Positions 1-11,373 of a stretch of DNA of 56,787 nt are shown piece by piece. Below the pieces are notes generated by a model. That model made no database searches and was not told the origin of the DNA. It saw nothing but the letters and a program-made list of their open reading frames with translations. This DNA comes from Betaproteobacteria bacterium (lineage in GTDB: Bacteria; Pseudomonadota; Gammaproteobacteria; Burkholderiales; Thiobacillaceae). How positions within the stretch are numbered: position 1 is the first letter of the stretch; each line of letters begins with the position of its first letter. The translations under genes were made by a program, and so were the position numbers. The stretch is taken from the NCBI GenBank assembly GCA_020061585.1, contig JAGUXX010000261.1, positions 1 through 56,787 on the forward strand, read 5' to 3'.

Positions 1-1
1 C

Positions 2-703
2 GATGGGCACCAGGCCGACGCCGCCGTGGCTGGGGCCGTCGCCGAAGTCGCGCGGTCACGCGGGGCACTGGCCGAAGCGGCCAAGCGCCTGCGCAGCCTT
101 ACGGGCGTAACGGTGAATGGTGCTGTATCCGCTGCCACCGAACCCACCCCATCCCAAGCCAACGAGGGGGACGTACATCCGCTCTTGAAGGATATGGCCG
201 CCCGTGTCGAGACGGCCCGCGCCGCTCGCAACCTGGCCGGTGTGCAAAGCCGCGCCAACCCGGAACTACGCCTGGCTGCAACCCGCGACCGTGCGGCTGC
301 GGGCGATGCCTGGTCCAACACCCTCACCCTGGGCGTGCGCATCCCCTTCGGCTCCGACAGCCGGCAGCGCGTCCGTGTCGCCACGGCGACCGCCGAGGAA
401 ACCGAGGTGGAGGCTCAACTGGCCGTCGAACAGGAACGCATCGCCGCCGAGATCGACGCCGCCCGTCAGCGCGAAGAAGCGGCCCGTGCCTGGCTGGCTG
501 CCGCCGAGCAGCGGGCGCGGCTGGCGAATGAGTCGCGCGGCTTCTTCGAGAAATCCTTCCGCCTGGGCGAGACCGACCTGCCCACCCGTTTACGCATCGA
601 GGCCGAAGCGGCCGAGGCCGAACGCGAGGCCGCCCGTGCCCGCGTCGAGCTGGCCGCCTCGATTTCCGCCCTGCGCCAGGCCCTGGGCCTGCTACCCGAA
701 TAA
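2..703 (+). CDS. Outer-membrane efflux protein (TolC/CzcC family), C-terminal part
   Basis: This is the 3' part of an outer-membrane efflux channel; the reading frame is open to the window edge, so the start lies outside. The visible part is rich in Ala, Arg and Glu and has the long amphipathic helices of TolC-family proteins (for example the stretch encoded at about 380-680). A strand-like segment around 325-345 (LTLGVRIPF) fits a beta-barrel strand of the family. It would form the exit duct of the tripartite pump whose adaptor and RND subunits follow at 1252 and 2362. The family call is by pattern and context, and the operon makes it fairly secure. Confidence 0.8.
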   Translation, partial: DGHQADAAVAGAVAEVARSRGALAEAAKRLRSLTGVTVNGAVSAATEPTPSQANEGDVHPLLKDMAARVETARAARNLAGVQSRANPELRLAATRDRAAAGDAWSNTLTLGVRIPFGSDSRQRVRVATATAEETEVEAQLAVEQERIAAEIDAARQREEAARAWLAAAEQRARLANESRGFFEKSFRLGETDLPTRLRIEAEAAEAEREAARARVELAASISALRQALGLLPE

Positions 704-718
704 TCAGGAGAAAGACAC

Positions 719-1255
719 ATGCATCCCATACACATCCTGGCGGCCCTGAGTCTGGCTGCCGCTTCACCGGCTTGGGCTGGTGAGGGGCACGATCACGGCG
801 ACGCTCCCACTGCCACAACCGGCTCCGCGTTGCCGCGCTTCGTCGCCACGTCCGACCTCTTCGAACTGGTCGGCGTGCTCAACGGCAAGCACCTGACCCT
901 CTGGCTCGACCATGCCGCCGATAACAGTCCGGTCAAGGACGCCAAACTCGAACTGGAGCTGGGCGGCATCAAGATACCGGTGGAAGCCCACGCAGAGGGG
1001 GAATTCGAGGCCACCCTCGCCAAACCCCTCGCACCGGGGGAATTCCCGGTGGCCGCCACCGTGTATGCCGGTGAGGAGACCGACCTCCTGGCCGGTGATC
1101 TCGATATTCATGCGGAGGCCGAGACCGCCGAGGCCGCCCATACCCACGGCTGGCAGGAATACGCCCTCTGGGCCGCCATCGCCGGCGTGGGCCTGATCGG
1201 CCTGGCCTGGCTGATCCGTCGTTTTCGCAGCCAACGCCTGGGAGGTGTCGCATGA
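719..1255 (+). CDS. Exported His-rich protein with C-terminal membrane anchor, efflux operon
   Basis: A 178-aa protein with a Sec signal peptide (about residues 1-20), then a GEGHDHGD metal-binding-like stretch, a predicted beta-rich domain (about 35-125) and one hydrophobic segment near the C-terminus (about 148-167) followed by basic residues. A Shine-Dalgarno AGGAG lies just upstream. The gene overlaps the adaptor gene by 4 nt (ATGA), so the two are translationally coupled. The topology suggests a periplasmic domain tethered to the inner membrane. The His/Asp motif recurs in the next two exported proteins of the operon, which points to metal handling before efflux. I do not recognise a named family. 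Confidence 0.75.
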   Translation: MHPIHILAALSLAAASPAWAGEGHDHGDAPTATTGSALPRFVATSDLFELVGVLNGKHLTLWLDHAADNSPVKDAKLELELGGIKIPVEAHAEGEFEATLAKPLAPGEFPVAATVYAGEETDLLAGDLDIHAEAETAEAAHTHGWQEYALWAAIAGVGLIGLAWLIRRFRSQRLGGVA

Positions 1256-2352
1256 AGCCGTTTACCTTGATACCCGTCCTCTGCCTGGCCCTGGCGACTA
1301 TTGCTTACGCCGGTGACGGCCACGACCACGGCGACGCCCCGGCCGCCGCCAACAGCAGCGGCCCCAAGCGCCTGCCCGATGGCGGCGTCTTCCTGCCCAA
1401 GCCGGCGCAACGTCAGATCGGCGTGCGCACCCTGCCGGTGATCGATGCCGCGCTGCCCCGATCCTTCGAACTCTCCGGCAAGGTGGTCATGGACCCCAAT
1501 GCCGGCGGCAAGGTACAGGCCCTCATCGCTGGCAGGCTGGAACCCGGCCCGCGCGGGTTTCCCAGCCTCGGACAACGGGTCAAAAAGGGTGAGGTGCTGG
1601 CCTGGGTGGTGCCGTCCACGGATACGCTCGGACGTTCCAGCCAGGCGGCTCAGGTGGCCGAATTGCGCGCCGCCAAGGGGTTGGCCGAGAAGCGGCTGTC
1701 CCGCCTGAAGGAACTGGCCGACACCATCCCGAGAAAGGAGATCGAGGCCGCAGAGAGCGAGATCGACAGTCTCAACGGGCGCATCGCCGCCCTGGGCGCC
1801 GGACTCTCCAACCGCGATGCCCTGGCCGCGCCGGTCTCCGGCGTCGTCGCCATGAGCAATGCCGTGGCCGGCCAGGTGGTCGAGGCGCGCGAGGCGGTGT
1901 TCGAGGTGGTCGATCCCCACCGTCTGCGCGTCGAGGCACTGGCCTATGACACTGCACAGACCCTGGACGTGGTGTCCGGCAGCCTGGCGGTGGGCGACGT
2001 GCGGGTGCCGCTGGCCTTCGTCGGCGCTGCCCGCAGCCTGCGCGAACAGGCCCTGCCGCTGATGTTCAGGGGTGAGGGCAACGCCTTGGCCAACCTGGCG
2101 GTGGGCCAGCCGGTGAAGGTCTATGCCCTGACTAAAAGCACGGTGCAGGGCTACCGCGTGCCGGCGGCGGCGCTGGTGAAGAACCCGGCCAACCAGACCA
2201 TCGTCTGGGTCAAGGCCGCGCCTGAGCGTTTCGAGCCGCGCACGGTGATGGTGGAACCCCTGGATGGCGCGAACGTGGCGGTGACCGCCGGCCTGAAGGC
2301 GGGCGACCGGGTGGTGGTGCGCGCCGCGACCTTGCTCAATCAGGTGCGTTGA
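1252..2352 (+). CDS. RND efflux periplasmic adaptor (membrane fusion protein, CzcB/CusB type)
   Basis: A 366-aa membrane fusion protein that would link the inner-membrane RND pump to the outer-membrane channel. After a signal peptide comes GDGHDHGDA, again a His/Asp cluster. Then follow a lipoyl/barrel-sandwich half (about 60-115), a helical hairpin (about 125-180, rich in Ala, Glu and Lys), the second lipoyl half (APVSGVV at about 187) and beta-barrel and membrane-proximal domains. The length is near that of short CzcB/CusB proteins. The gene overlaps its predecessor and ends 9 nt before the RND gene. Substrate cannot be read from the adaptor alone. Confidence 0.9.
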   Translation: MKPFTLIPVLCLALATIAYAGDGHDHGDAPAAANSSGPKRLPDGGVFLPKPAQRQIGVRTLPVIDAALPRSFELSGKVVMDPNAGGKVQALIAGRLEPGPRGFPSLGQRVKKGEVLAWVVPSTDTLGRSSQAAQVAELRAAKGLAEKRLSRLKELADTIPRKEIEAAESEIDSLNGRIAALGAGLSNRDALAAPVSGVVAMSNAVAGQVVEAREAVFEVVDPHRLRVEALAYDTAQTLDVVSGSLAVGDVRVPLAFVGAARSLREQALPLMFRGEGNALANLAVGQPVKVYALTKSTVQGYRVPAAALVKNPANQTIVWVKAAPERFEPRTVMVEPLDGANVAVTAGLKAGDRVVVRAATLLNQVR

Positions 2353-2361
2353 GGAGCCATC

Positions 2362-5493
<3,132 letters not shown>

Positions 5494-5534
5494 TGTTCAA
5501 CGTTCGTTCACATTTCCCAAGGAAAGGAAACACC

Positions 5535-5918
5535 ATGAAACCCATCCATCTACTCGCCACCCTGGCCTTTGGCCTGAGCAACGCCGCCTTCGCTACCAGT
5601 GGCCACGACCACGCCCACGAACACACCGCCCTGCACGGCGGCGTGGTGGCCGAGGCCAAGGACATCGACTTCGAACTGGTCGCCAAACCGGACAGCCTGC
5701 GCTTGTATGCGCGCGACCACGGCAAGCTGGTCGAGGTTGGCAACAGCAGCGCCAAGTTGACCCTGCTGGCCGGCGGCGTGAAACAGGAAGTCGCGCTCAA
5801 GCCCTCTGGCGACAAGCTGGAGGCCATGGGCCAGTTCAAGGTAGCCGGTGCCAAGGCGGTAGCCCTGGTGACTTTGCCCGGAAAACCCGCCGTGACCGTG
5901 CGCTTCGTGCTGCGCTGA
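5535..5918 (+). CDS. Small periplasmic His-rich protein, efflux operon
   Basis: A 127-aa exported protein. The ATG at 5535 follows a GGAAAGGAAA ribosome site and starts a signal peptide (MKPIHLLATLAFGLSNAAFA). The mature N-terminus is SGHDHAHEHTALHGG, a dense His/Asp cluster suited to transition-metal binding, followed by a predicted small beta domain. It lies 41 nt after the RND gene in the same direction and so likely in the same operon. A periplasmic metal-binding accessory role is inferred from composition and neighbours; no family name is recognised. Confidence 0.8.
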   Translation: MKPIHLLATLAFGLSNAAFATSGHDHAHEHTALHGGVVAEAKDIDFELVAKPDSLRLYARDHGKLVEVGNSSAKLTLLAGGVKQEVALKPSGDKLEAMGQFKVAGAKAVALVTLPGKPAVTVRFVLR

Positions 5919-5956
5919 ATACCAATCCCTACTGTGCCAACCGAAAGGAAAACGAA

Positions 5957-6349
5957 ATGAAACGACTGATGCTGATTCTGCCCCTGATTGCCTTGGCTGG
6001 CTGCGCAAGCAATGTAGCCCTCAAAGATGCCAGCGATGCAACGCGGGCCATGGGCACGCTGACCCTGACCTGGCTGCATTCAAACACCATGGAAGTCACA
6101 CTGGATGGCAAGCGCTACGTGGGCGAATGGGATAGCGAGCGTTGCTTCAACGTGGAATGCCGTGGGGACTACAGCAATGTGACCAAAGTCCACCGGCGAC
6201 ATATCAGGGAAGGACTAGCCGTCTTGAAAACCAAGGAAGGGGATCGCATGGACTGCGAGTGGGTGAGCCACCTGCCCGATGTTAAGGGCACGTGCCGTAC
6301 TCAAGATGGCAGAACGTTCAGGCTGGAAGAGGCCAAGCCGACCAAATAG
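5957..6349 (+). CDS. Small lipoprotein, unknown function
   Basis: A 130-aa lipoprotein. The signal peptide ends in a lipobox (LIALAGC, lipidated Cys at about residue 18). The mature part has three further Cys residues and a lone basic region; a strand-like stretch (MEVTLDGKRYVGEWD) resembles small beta-barrel lipoproteins. The start is supported by AAAGGAAAACGAA directly before the ATG. It is the last gene of the efflux cluster in the same direction. Its function is unknown and its role in metal resistance is only suggested by position. Confidence 0.75.
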   Translation: MKRLMLILPLIALAGCASNVALKDASDATRAMGTLTLTWLHSNTMEVTLDGKRYVGEWDSERCFNVECRGDYSNVTKVHRRHIREGLAVLKTKEGDRMDCEWVSHLPDVKGTCRTQDGRTFRLEEAKPTK

Positions 6350-6606
6350 CGGACGTACAGCCGAGTATGGCCCGACGTTGTGCTGACGTTCGAGCCATAC
6401 AGCCTGAATGAAGTTGGAGTTGCTACCGACCGCAAAGGTCGAGTTGTGTAAGTTGGTCTTCCGGCAGGTTTCTGAATTCAGCAGTCGTTTAGATGAGTGC
6501 ATGCTGAAATAATCGACCGGCGGCAGTTGGCCGGTAGCGGCCGTCACGAACCGAATAAGCAACGTCTGCAAAGGGACGTAACCGCCCCCCTCAACCACAC
6601 CATCGA
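6350..6606. other. Non-coding spacer with degenerate repeat-like sequence
   Basis: No convincing gene. The spacer contains TTTCTGAATTCAGCAGTCGT (6469-6488), matched 18/20 by the sequence at 45473-45492 upstream of parM. The surrounding text (CCGGCGGCAGTTGGCCGG) looks like decayed mobile-element or intergenic-repeat sequence. It separates the plus-strand efflux operon from the convergent recombinase cassette. Confidence 0.4.
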
Positions 6607-7041
6607 TCACACCGCCTGACTCATCATCCTCCGCTGTTCCTCCCACCCCGCAGCTGGGTTAAGGCTCAAATCCGCCAGCGTCACATCCTCCGGCAACGTC
6701 TCATCCAGAATCGCCGCCACGATCTCCGGGGCCAGCGTCGTCAGGTTCAGGAACCGGGCGACATAGCGGTCGTCCACGCCTTCCTTCCTGGCAATCTGCC
6801 CGATGGATTTCACCCTGCCGTCATCCAGCATGCGCTGCCAGATGTGTCCTCGGGCCAGGGCTGCCTGCAGGATCGTCGGCTCCTGGGGCTCAGGCAAAGT
6901 CGCGGTGGCCACGCCGATGGGCAACACTACTTCCCGACGTCCGCTGTAACGCTTCACCGTGATCGGGATGGCCACGGTTACGCCGCCATCGGTGTGTTTG
7001 ACCATGGTCGGCGTGCCGGTCTGCTTGAACTGGATTCTCAT
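6607..7041 (-). CDS. HTH/ParB-like protein of the serine recombinase cassette
   Basis: A 144-aa protein. The ATG at 7041 overlaps the recombinase stop codon as ATGA, so this start was preferred over the in-frame one at 7053. Its middle part (HIWQRMLDDGRVKSIGQIAR, then KEGVDDRYVARFLNL) is a helix-turn-helix of the kind seen in ParB/KorB-like proteins; the N-terminus is a short beta-rich stretch. Such a protein often follows this kind of large serine recombinase in proteobacterial mobile elements. A role as DNA-binding accessory or directionality factor is inference. Confidence 0.75.
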   Translation of the reverse strand: MRIQFKQTGTPTMVKHTDGGVTVAIPITVKRYSGRREVVLPIGVATATLPEPQEPTILQAALARGHIWQRMLDDGRVKSIGQIARKEGVDDRYVARFLNLTTLAPEIVAAILDETLPEDVTLADLSLNPAAGWEEQRRMMSQAV

Positions 7042-8390
7042 GCTGCCTCGCATTCTTCAACCGGCATCTCGCGGCCGATTTCCAGTGCCATCCGCTCGAC
7101 GCCATTGGGCCGCATCTTCACGTGCAGTTCGCTCGGGGTGACCGTGACCCGTTCCACCAACAAGCGCACCACCCTGGCCTGCTCGGCAGGGAAAAGCTGT
7201 TCCCAAATCTCATCGATACGATTCAGCGCCACCGACACCTCAATTACCGTCATGGATTCGCCCAACTTTTGCACCTCCTGCCAGACCATGGCCGCCATAT
7301 CGGGGGAACGCAGATTGGCGCGCAGTTGCGCGAGCACCGCTCCCTCCACTTCGCCCGCTGGCAGCATCCTGACTCCAGATGCGCCATAGCCTTCTTTGTT
7401 ATCCCGGGTGGACAGGTAGTAGCGGTACATGCGCCCTGACCGGTGCCGAGTATGGTGCGGCGTCATCGCCCGGCCATCGGCGGTAAAGATGATGCCCCGG
7501 AGCAGCGCTGGAGAACGCGCACGGGTCTGGTTGGCGCGAGTCCGGGAGTTGCCGGCCAGGATGGTCTGCACATCGTCCCAAGTTTTCCGGGCGATGATCG
7601 GTTCGTGCGCGCCGGGGTAGGTTTTGTCCTTGTGGCGAATCTCGCCCAGGTAGATCGGGTTGTTGAGCATTTTGTAGATCAGGCTCTTGTCGATCGGCTT
7701 GCCGATCCGCACCCGGCCGGACTGGGCGGTCCAGGACTTGGCGCATATGTTCTCCACCTTCAACTCTTTGACCAGATCGGTGGTCGAGCCCAAGGCCAGG
7801 AAACGGCCGAAGATGCGTTTCACCACCTTGGCCTCGCCGTGGTTGATGATCAGCCTGCGGTCCAACACGTCGTAACCCAGGGGCGGCACGCCACCCATCC
7901 ACATCCCCTTGGCCTTGGAAGCGGCAATCTTGTCGCGAATGCGCTCACCAGTGACCTCGCGCGCGAACTGGGCGAAGGACAGCAGGATGTTGAGCGTCAG
8001 CCGACCCATGGACGTGGTGGTGTTGAACTGCTGGGTGACGGAGACGAATGACACGCCGTTCTGGTCAAACAGATCGACCATCCGGGCAAAGTCGGAGAGG
8101 CTGCGCGACAGGCGATCGACCTTGTAGACCACGATCACATCCACTGCTCTCCTTTCGATATCCAGCATCAAGCGCTTCAAGGCGGGGCGCTCCATGTTGC
8201 CGCCGGAATAGGCCGGATCGTCGTAATCGTCGCCAACCGGGATCCAGCCCTCGGCGCGTTGGCTGGTGATATAGGCGTGGCCGGCATCGCGCTGGGCGTC
8301 GATGGAGTTGTATTCCTGGTCGAGTCCTTCCTCGGTGGACTTGCGGGTGTAGACGGCACAGCGCAGGCGTTTTTTCACATCGGCGTTCAT
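7038..8390 (-). CDS. Large serine recombinase (resolvase/invertase family)
   Basis: A 450-aa site-specific recombinase. The N-terminal resolvase domain begins RCAVYTRKSTEEG, with catalytic Ser18, and contains DRLSRSLSDF and the helix-E region rich in AQFAREVTGERIRDKI. Next come a Recombinase domain (about 180-290, GYDVLDRRLIINHGEA onward) and a zinc-ribbon-like and helical C-terminus. The length suits a compact member of the large serine recombinases. It overlaps DUF2924 upstream and the HTH gene downstream by 4 nt each. It may integrate or excise the element or its own cassette; the target site is not evident, but see 9148-9187. Confidence 0.92.
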   Translation of the reverse strand: MNADVKKRLRCAVYTRKSTEEGLDQEYNSIDAQRDAGHAYITSQRAEGWIPVGDDYDDPAYSGGNMERPALKRLMLDIERRAVDVIVVYKVDRLSRSLSDFARMVDLFDQNGVSFVSVTQQFNTTTSMGRLTLNILLSFAQFAREVTGERIRDKIAASKAKGMWMGGVPPLGYDVLDRRLIINHGEAKVVKRIFGRFLALGSTTDLVKELKVENICAKSWTAQSGRVRIGKPIDKSLIYKMLNNPIYLGEIRHKDKTYPGAHEPIIARKTWDDVQTILAGNSRTRANQTRARSPALLRGIIFTADGRAMTPHHTRHRSGRMYRYYLSTRDNKEGYGASGVRMLPAGEVEGAVLAQLRANLRSPDMAAMVWQEVQKLGESMTVIEVSVALNRIDEIWEQLFPAEQARVVRLLVERVTVTPSELHVKMRPNGVERMALEIGREMPVEECEAA

Positions 8391-8851
8391 TTTTTCTTTC
8401 TCTTGGTTTTCTCGCGCAGGCCAAAGAACGCGGGGCCCGACCAGCGGGTGCCAGAAATCTCGTTGGCGATGGCGGTGAGGCTGCGGTAGGGCTTGCCGTT
8501 GTATTCGTACTGACCATCCGGCAACGTGGTGACGCGGTACTCGACACCCAGGAAATCGCGGGTCAGCACGGTGCCCGGCACCAGCTGCACCAATTCGCCA
8601 CGGATTCGTTTCTTGCGACTCTGTTGCTGGACCAGCGCTTCGATGCGCTCCTTGTTGCGGGCCAGGAGTTCCGGATGCAGACCGGCGTACTCCAGTTCCT
8701 GCAGGCGGTAGGCCAGGCGCCGCTCCAGGTAGGGCCGGTTGTGGGTGGGAGCAGGTTTGCCATAGAGCCGCTGCCAGAGCGACTTAATCTCATCAAACGG
8801 CAGGTTCGGAAGTCGTGCAATGCGCACGGCCAGATCGGGTGAGGGGTTCAT
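8387..8851 (-). CDS. DUF2924 family protein
   Basis: A 154-aa basic protein matching the DUF2924 pattern: an N-terminal helical part (LPNLPFDEIKSLWQRLYG, PYLERRLAYRLQELEYAGL) and a C-terminal RAMA-like beta part (GTVLTRDFLGVEYRVTTLPDG, then YRSLTAIANEISGTRWSGPAFFGL). It ends in a run of Lys/Arg. It overlaps the recombinase start by 4 nt. DUF2924 genes regularly sit before such recombinases in alpha- and betaproteobacterial elements. A DNA-binding helper role in recombination is likely but not shown by sequence. Confidence 0.85.
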   Translation of the reverse strand: MNPSPDLAVRIARLPNLPFDEIKSLWQRLYGKPAPTHNRPYLERRLAYRLQELEYAGLHPELLARNKERIEALVQQQSRKKRIRGELVQLVPGTVLTRDFLGVEYRVTTLPDGQYEYNGKPYRSLTAIANEISGTRWSGPAFFGLREKTKRKKK

Positions 8852-8875
8852 GCAACCTCCTGTCAGGCGACTCAG

Positions 8876-9067
8876 TTAAACAACAAAGGGAGGTGTATGA
8901 ACACGCTGTGGGGAGGGGAAGCCAAGGCAAACAGCCCGCTCGGCGTCCGGGGCTGATGGAGTCGGCGTCCGCAGTCTGATCAAGCCCAACGCCAGGAAGG
9001 AAGCCACCTCCTGGGTTCGCTGTTCGAGGGTCATGCGATCGGGGTCAAGTGCGTTTTGCAAATTCAT
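8876..9067 (-). CDS. Small conserved protein upstream of DUF2924
   Basis: A 63-aa protein, first gene of the recombinase cassette. Its N-terminal half (ALDPDRMTLEQRTQEVASFL followed by ALGLIRLR) is like small proteins I know to sit before DUF2924-recombinase pairs. The C-terminal tail (PSAPDAERAVCLGFPSPQ) is low complexity. It ends 24 nt before DUF2924. Function unknown; the operon position is the main support. Confidence 0.65.
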   Translation of the reverse strand: MNLQNALDPDRMTLEQRTQEVASFLALGLIRLRTPTPSAPDAERAVCLGFPSPQRVHTPPFVV

Positions 9068-9412
9068 GGTGGGCGGTTTCCTGTCTCAAACGGTGCCGCT
9101 GATTCTGCGAGGCGGACATGGAAATCCGCGTTAGGAAAATTCCCGGCGTTTGCGGAGAAACGGTATCCGTTTGCAGACCCCGCAAACCCGAATAGGTGAG
9201 GCCGTAGGTCTGGTCAGGAAGGCAAGGCGCTGGATCAGCCCGACCTGTTATTTCGTTTGACTGAGAGGGAAGCGGCCGACTATGATTCGTTCACTACTCT
9301 CCCCTATCGGAGTCGGTTTTCCGATGTACGACTGGGGCGGCGAAGCCGCTTGCGGGAAACCGTTAAGCGGCTTTGTCATTTCTGGGGTTACACGTATGGA
9401 CAAGGGGAAGCA
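9068..9412. other. Divergent intergenic region before the recombinase cassette and NYN gene
   Basis: This 345-nt space lies between the minus-strand recombinase cassette and the plus-strand NYN gene, so it should hold both promoters. It contains the nested palindrome at 9148-9187 (separate entry). A plus-strand reading frame is open from 9257 (TTG) into the NYN gene, but AAGGGGAAGCA directly before the ATG at 9413 favours the shorter protein. Confidence 0.5.
9148..9187. repeat. Nested palindrome upstream of recombinase cassette
   Basis: Outer arms GTTTGCGG (9148-9155) and CCGCAAAC (9180-9187) enclose inner arms AAACGG (9158-9163) and CCGTTT (9167-9172) around TAT. Both pairs are perfect. It lies 81 nt before the first gene of the recombinase cassette. 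It could be a recombinase-binding or crossover site, or an operator for the cassette's HTH protein. Confidence 0.6.
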
Positions 9413-10096
9413 ATGCCACGAGTGATCGTCTACGTTGACGGTTACAACCTGTATTACAGTCGACTGCGGGGTACGTCCCACAAGTGGCTTGATCTTGTCG
9501 CGCTGTTTCGTGAGCAAATCTTGCATGCTCAACTTCCCGGCACCGAACTGGTGGCGGTCAAGTATTTCACCGCGCCCGCGATGGGCAAGTTCGCATCTCA
9601 TGGCCTGGATTCGGTGACTTCCCAGAATGAATACCACCGGGCACTGAAGGCGAAGTATCCCAATCTATTGCACCTCATCCTTGGCTACCACGTTGTCGAG
9701 GAGGCACGATTGATGACTTACCGTGAACCGCCCGACAAGGCTGATCGTCTCTCAGTCTGGCGAATCGAAGAGAAGCAGACCGATGTCAATATCGCCCTCA
9801 CGTTGTATCGAGACGTCGCCCATGGCGAGGCCGATATCGTGGTGATTTGCTCCAACGACTCCGACCTTGTACCTGCCGCCCGCGCGCTGCGGGAGGATTA
9901 TCCGCACTGCCAACTGGGCATCGTGGCTCCTTTGCCTGAACCCGGCACGCATCCACATCGGCGTGGCAACAGCGAATTGCAGAACCTGGCCAATTGGACG
10001 CGCCATTACATCCGTGACGAAGAACTTGCACAGGCGCAATTGCCCGATGTGGTGCCCACTCGGAAAAAGGCCGCACGCAGGCCGTCATACTGGTAA
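9413..10096 (+). CDS. NYN domain (PIN-like) putative ribonuclease
   Basis: A 227-aa protein with the NYN fold of the PIN nuclease superfamily. The N-terminal strand VIVYVDGYN carries the first acidic residue (Asp9). EKQTDVNIALTLYRD carries the second and VICSNDSDLVPAARAL the third and fourth, the usual metal-binding Asp set. The C-terminus is basic. Start chosen for the AAGGGGAAGC Shine-Dalgarno. It stands alone between the recombinase cassette and the lexA-like gene. RNA cleavage is the expected activity of the family; a defence or regulatory role is unproven. Confidence 0.85.
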   Translation: MPRVIVYVDGYNLYYSRLRGTSHKWLDLVALFREQILHAQLPGTELVAVKYFTAPAMGKFASHGLDSVTSQNEYHRALKAKYPNLLHLILGYHVVEEARLMTYREPPDKADRLSVWRIEEKQTDVNIALTLYRDVAHGEADIVVICSNDSDLVPAARALREDYPHCQLGIVAPLPEPGTHPHRRGNSELQNLANWTRHYIRDEELAQAQLPDVVPTRKKAARRPSYW

Positions 10097-10217
10097 CTCA
10101 AGGCAATGCCTGGCGTCGACACAGGGCGAATGGATATCGCGATTTCAATGGGGAAAACGGCCAATCCACATCTTTCCATCGCGCGCATAAACGTCCTCCA
10201 CCGGAACTGAATCACCG

Positions 10218-10246
10218 TTGACTGGGTTCCCTGCGGTAACTATGAT
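10218..10246 (+). promoter_or_regulatory. Sigma-70 type promoter of the lexA-like gene
   Basis: TTGACT at 10218-10223 and TATGAT at 10241-10246 are separated by 17 nt, a near-consensus promoter pointing to the gene at 10278. The predicted start of transcription falls inside the palindrome at 10244-10267, so a bound repressor would block it. Confidence 0.8.
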
Positions 10247-10267
10247 GGATTCCATACGGAATCCATC
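10244..10267. promoter_or_regulatory. Perfect operator palindrome of the LexA-like repressor
   Basis: Arms GATGGATTCC (10244-10253) and GGAATCCATC (10258-10267) are perfect inverted repeats around ATAC. The palindrome overlaps the -10 box and start point of the promoter and lies 10 nt before the repressor ATG. It does not match the CTGT-N8-ACAG SOS box, so it is a candidate private operator for autoregulation. Confidence 0.75.
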
Positions 10268-10277
10268 AGCGTGATCC

Positions 10278-10868
10278 ATGCCCACACCCAACCGTGATCC
10301 AGAACACCTCGCAAAGCTACGGGACTTTTATGCCGAGTCTCGTCGCATCCCTTCCAATCCACGGATCGGCGAGTTGATCGGCACTTCCAAGGCGTCCGCG
10401 CGCAAGCTCATGGAGCGGCTGGAGAAGCACGGATTTGTCGAGCGCACGCCGGATGATGACGCCTGGATTCCCGCGCGGCGCTTTTTCGAGCACGCACTGA
10501 CTGAAGATACGGTCCACGCTGGCATGCCAACCATGGCCAGGGACGTCGGCACCACGCCGTTCTACTTCGACGAATACATGGTGCGAGAGCCCTCTCGGAC
10601 TGTGCTGGTCCCAGTGCGCGGCGATTCCATGACCGATGCGCACATCGACGACGGCGATCTGGCGGTCATCGAGCGGGGTTCCGAAGCCAATGTTGGCGAC
10701 TATGTTGTGGCCATCGTCGATGGCGATTTCACCCTGAAGGAATTGGTTCTAGAACAGGGCCGCTTCGCCCTCAAACCGCACAACCCGTCTTATCCCCTCA
10801 TCGTTCCCGAGGCCGATCTGGAAATCTTCGGCGTCATGGTCGGCCTGGTCCGACGATTCCAAAGCTAG
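10278..10868 (+). CDS. LexA-like repressor with S24 autopeptidase domain
   Basis: A 196-aa protein of LexA size and layout. The N-terminal winged-helix part (about 1-65; RIPSNPRIGELIGTSKASARKL, then LEKHGFVER) is followed by an Ala-Gly cleavage candidate (A81-G82). The S24 peptidase domain has catalytic Ser117 in VRGDSM and Lys154 in DGDFTLKEL. It should self-cleave on RecA activation and control its own promoter (palindrome 10244-10267) and probably the umuDC pair that starts 10 nt after it. This makes a self-contained damage-response unit. Confidence 0.9.
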   Translation: MPTPNRDPEHLAKLRDFYAESRRIPSNPRIGELIGTSKASARKLMERLEKHGFVERTPDDDAWIPARRFFEHALTEDTVHAGMPTMARDVGTTPFYFDEYMVREPSRTVLVPVRGDSMTDAHIDDGDLAVIERGSEANVGDYVVAIVDGDFTLKELVLEQGRFALKPHNPSYPLIVPEADLEIFGVMVGLVRRFQS

Positions 10869-10878
10869 TCCATCGGCC

Positions 10879-11373
10879 ATGAGTTCCTGCTTTCATGCGG
10901 GGGGCCGCCCGGCCCTCCGAGGCGCCCCTTTCACGCTCGACGAGCCGCTTTCTGTGGTGCCGTTGCCGGGTATCCCGATCCTGGCGACACCGGTGCCTGC
11001 AGGTTTCCCGTCGCCCGCTGACGACCACGCCGAGGGGCGCATCGATCTCAACGAGCATCTGATCGCCCACAAGGAGGCGACCTTCTTCGTGCGCGTAGCC
11101 GGTGAGTCGATGGTCGGATTCGGCATCCACCATGGCGACCTGCTGGTGGTGGATCGATCCATCGACGCCGCCGATCGCAGCGTCGTGATCGCGGTGGTAG
11201 ACGGCGATTTCACCGTCAAACAACTCTGCCGAATTCCAGAGGGGGTGCTGCTGCGCTCCGGCAGTGCCACGCATTCCGACATCTTCGTCGGCGAGGAGCA
11301 GACACTGACGGTTTGGGGTGTCGTGCGCTGGTCGATCCATCAGGTGTGGTCGTGCCCCGAAACCTCGCGCTGA
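10879..11373 (+). CDS. umuD: UmuD-like subunit of DNA polymerase V
   Basis: A 164-aa UmuD, longer than the usual ~140 aa because of an N-terminal extension. The cleavage region [11 protein letters not shown] (A41-G42), catalytic Ser77 (AGESMVG) and Lys114 (DGDFTVKQL) are all present. RecA-stimulated self-cleavage would yield UmuD', which joins UmuC in the error-prone polymerase. It overlaps umuC by 22 nt and follows the LexA-like gene by 10 nt, so the three form an operon under the operator at 10244-10267. Confidence 0.93.
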   Translation: MSSCFHAGGRPALRGAPFTLDEPLSVVPLPGIPILATPVPAGFPSPADDHAEGRIDLNEHLIAHKEATFFVRVAGESMVGFGIHHGDLLVVDRSIDAADRSVVIAVVDGDFTVKQLCRIPEGVLLRSGSATHSDIFVGEEQTLTVWGVVRWSIHQVWSCPETSR

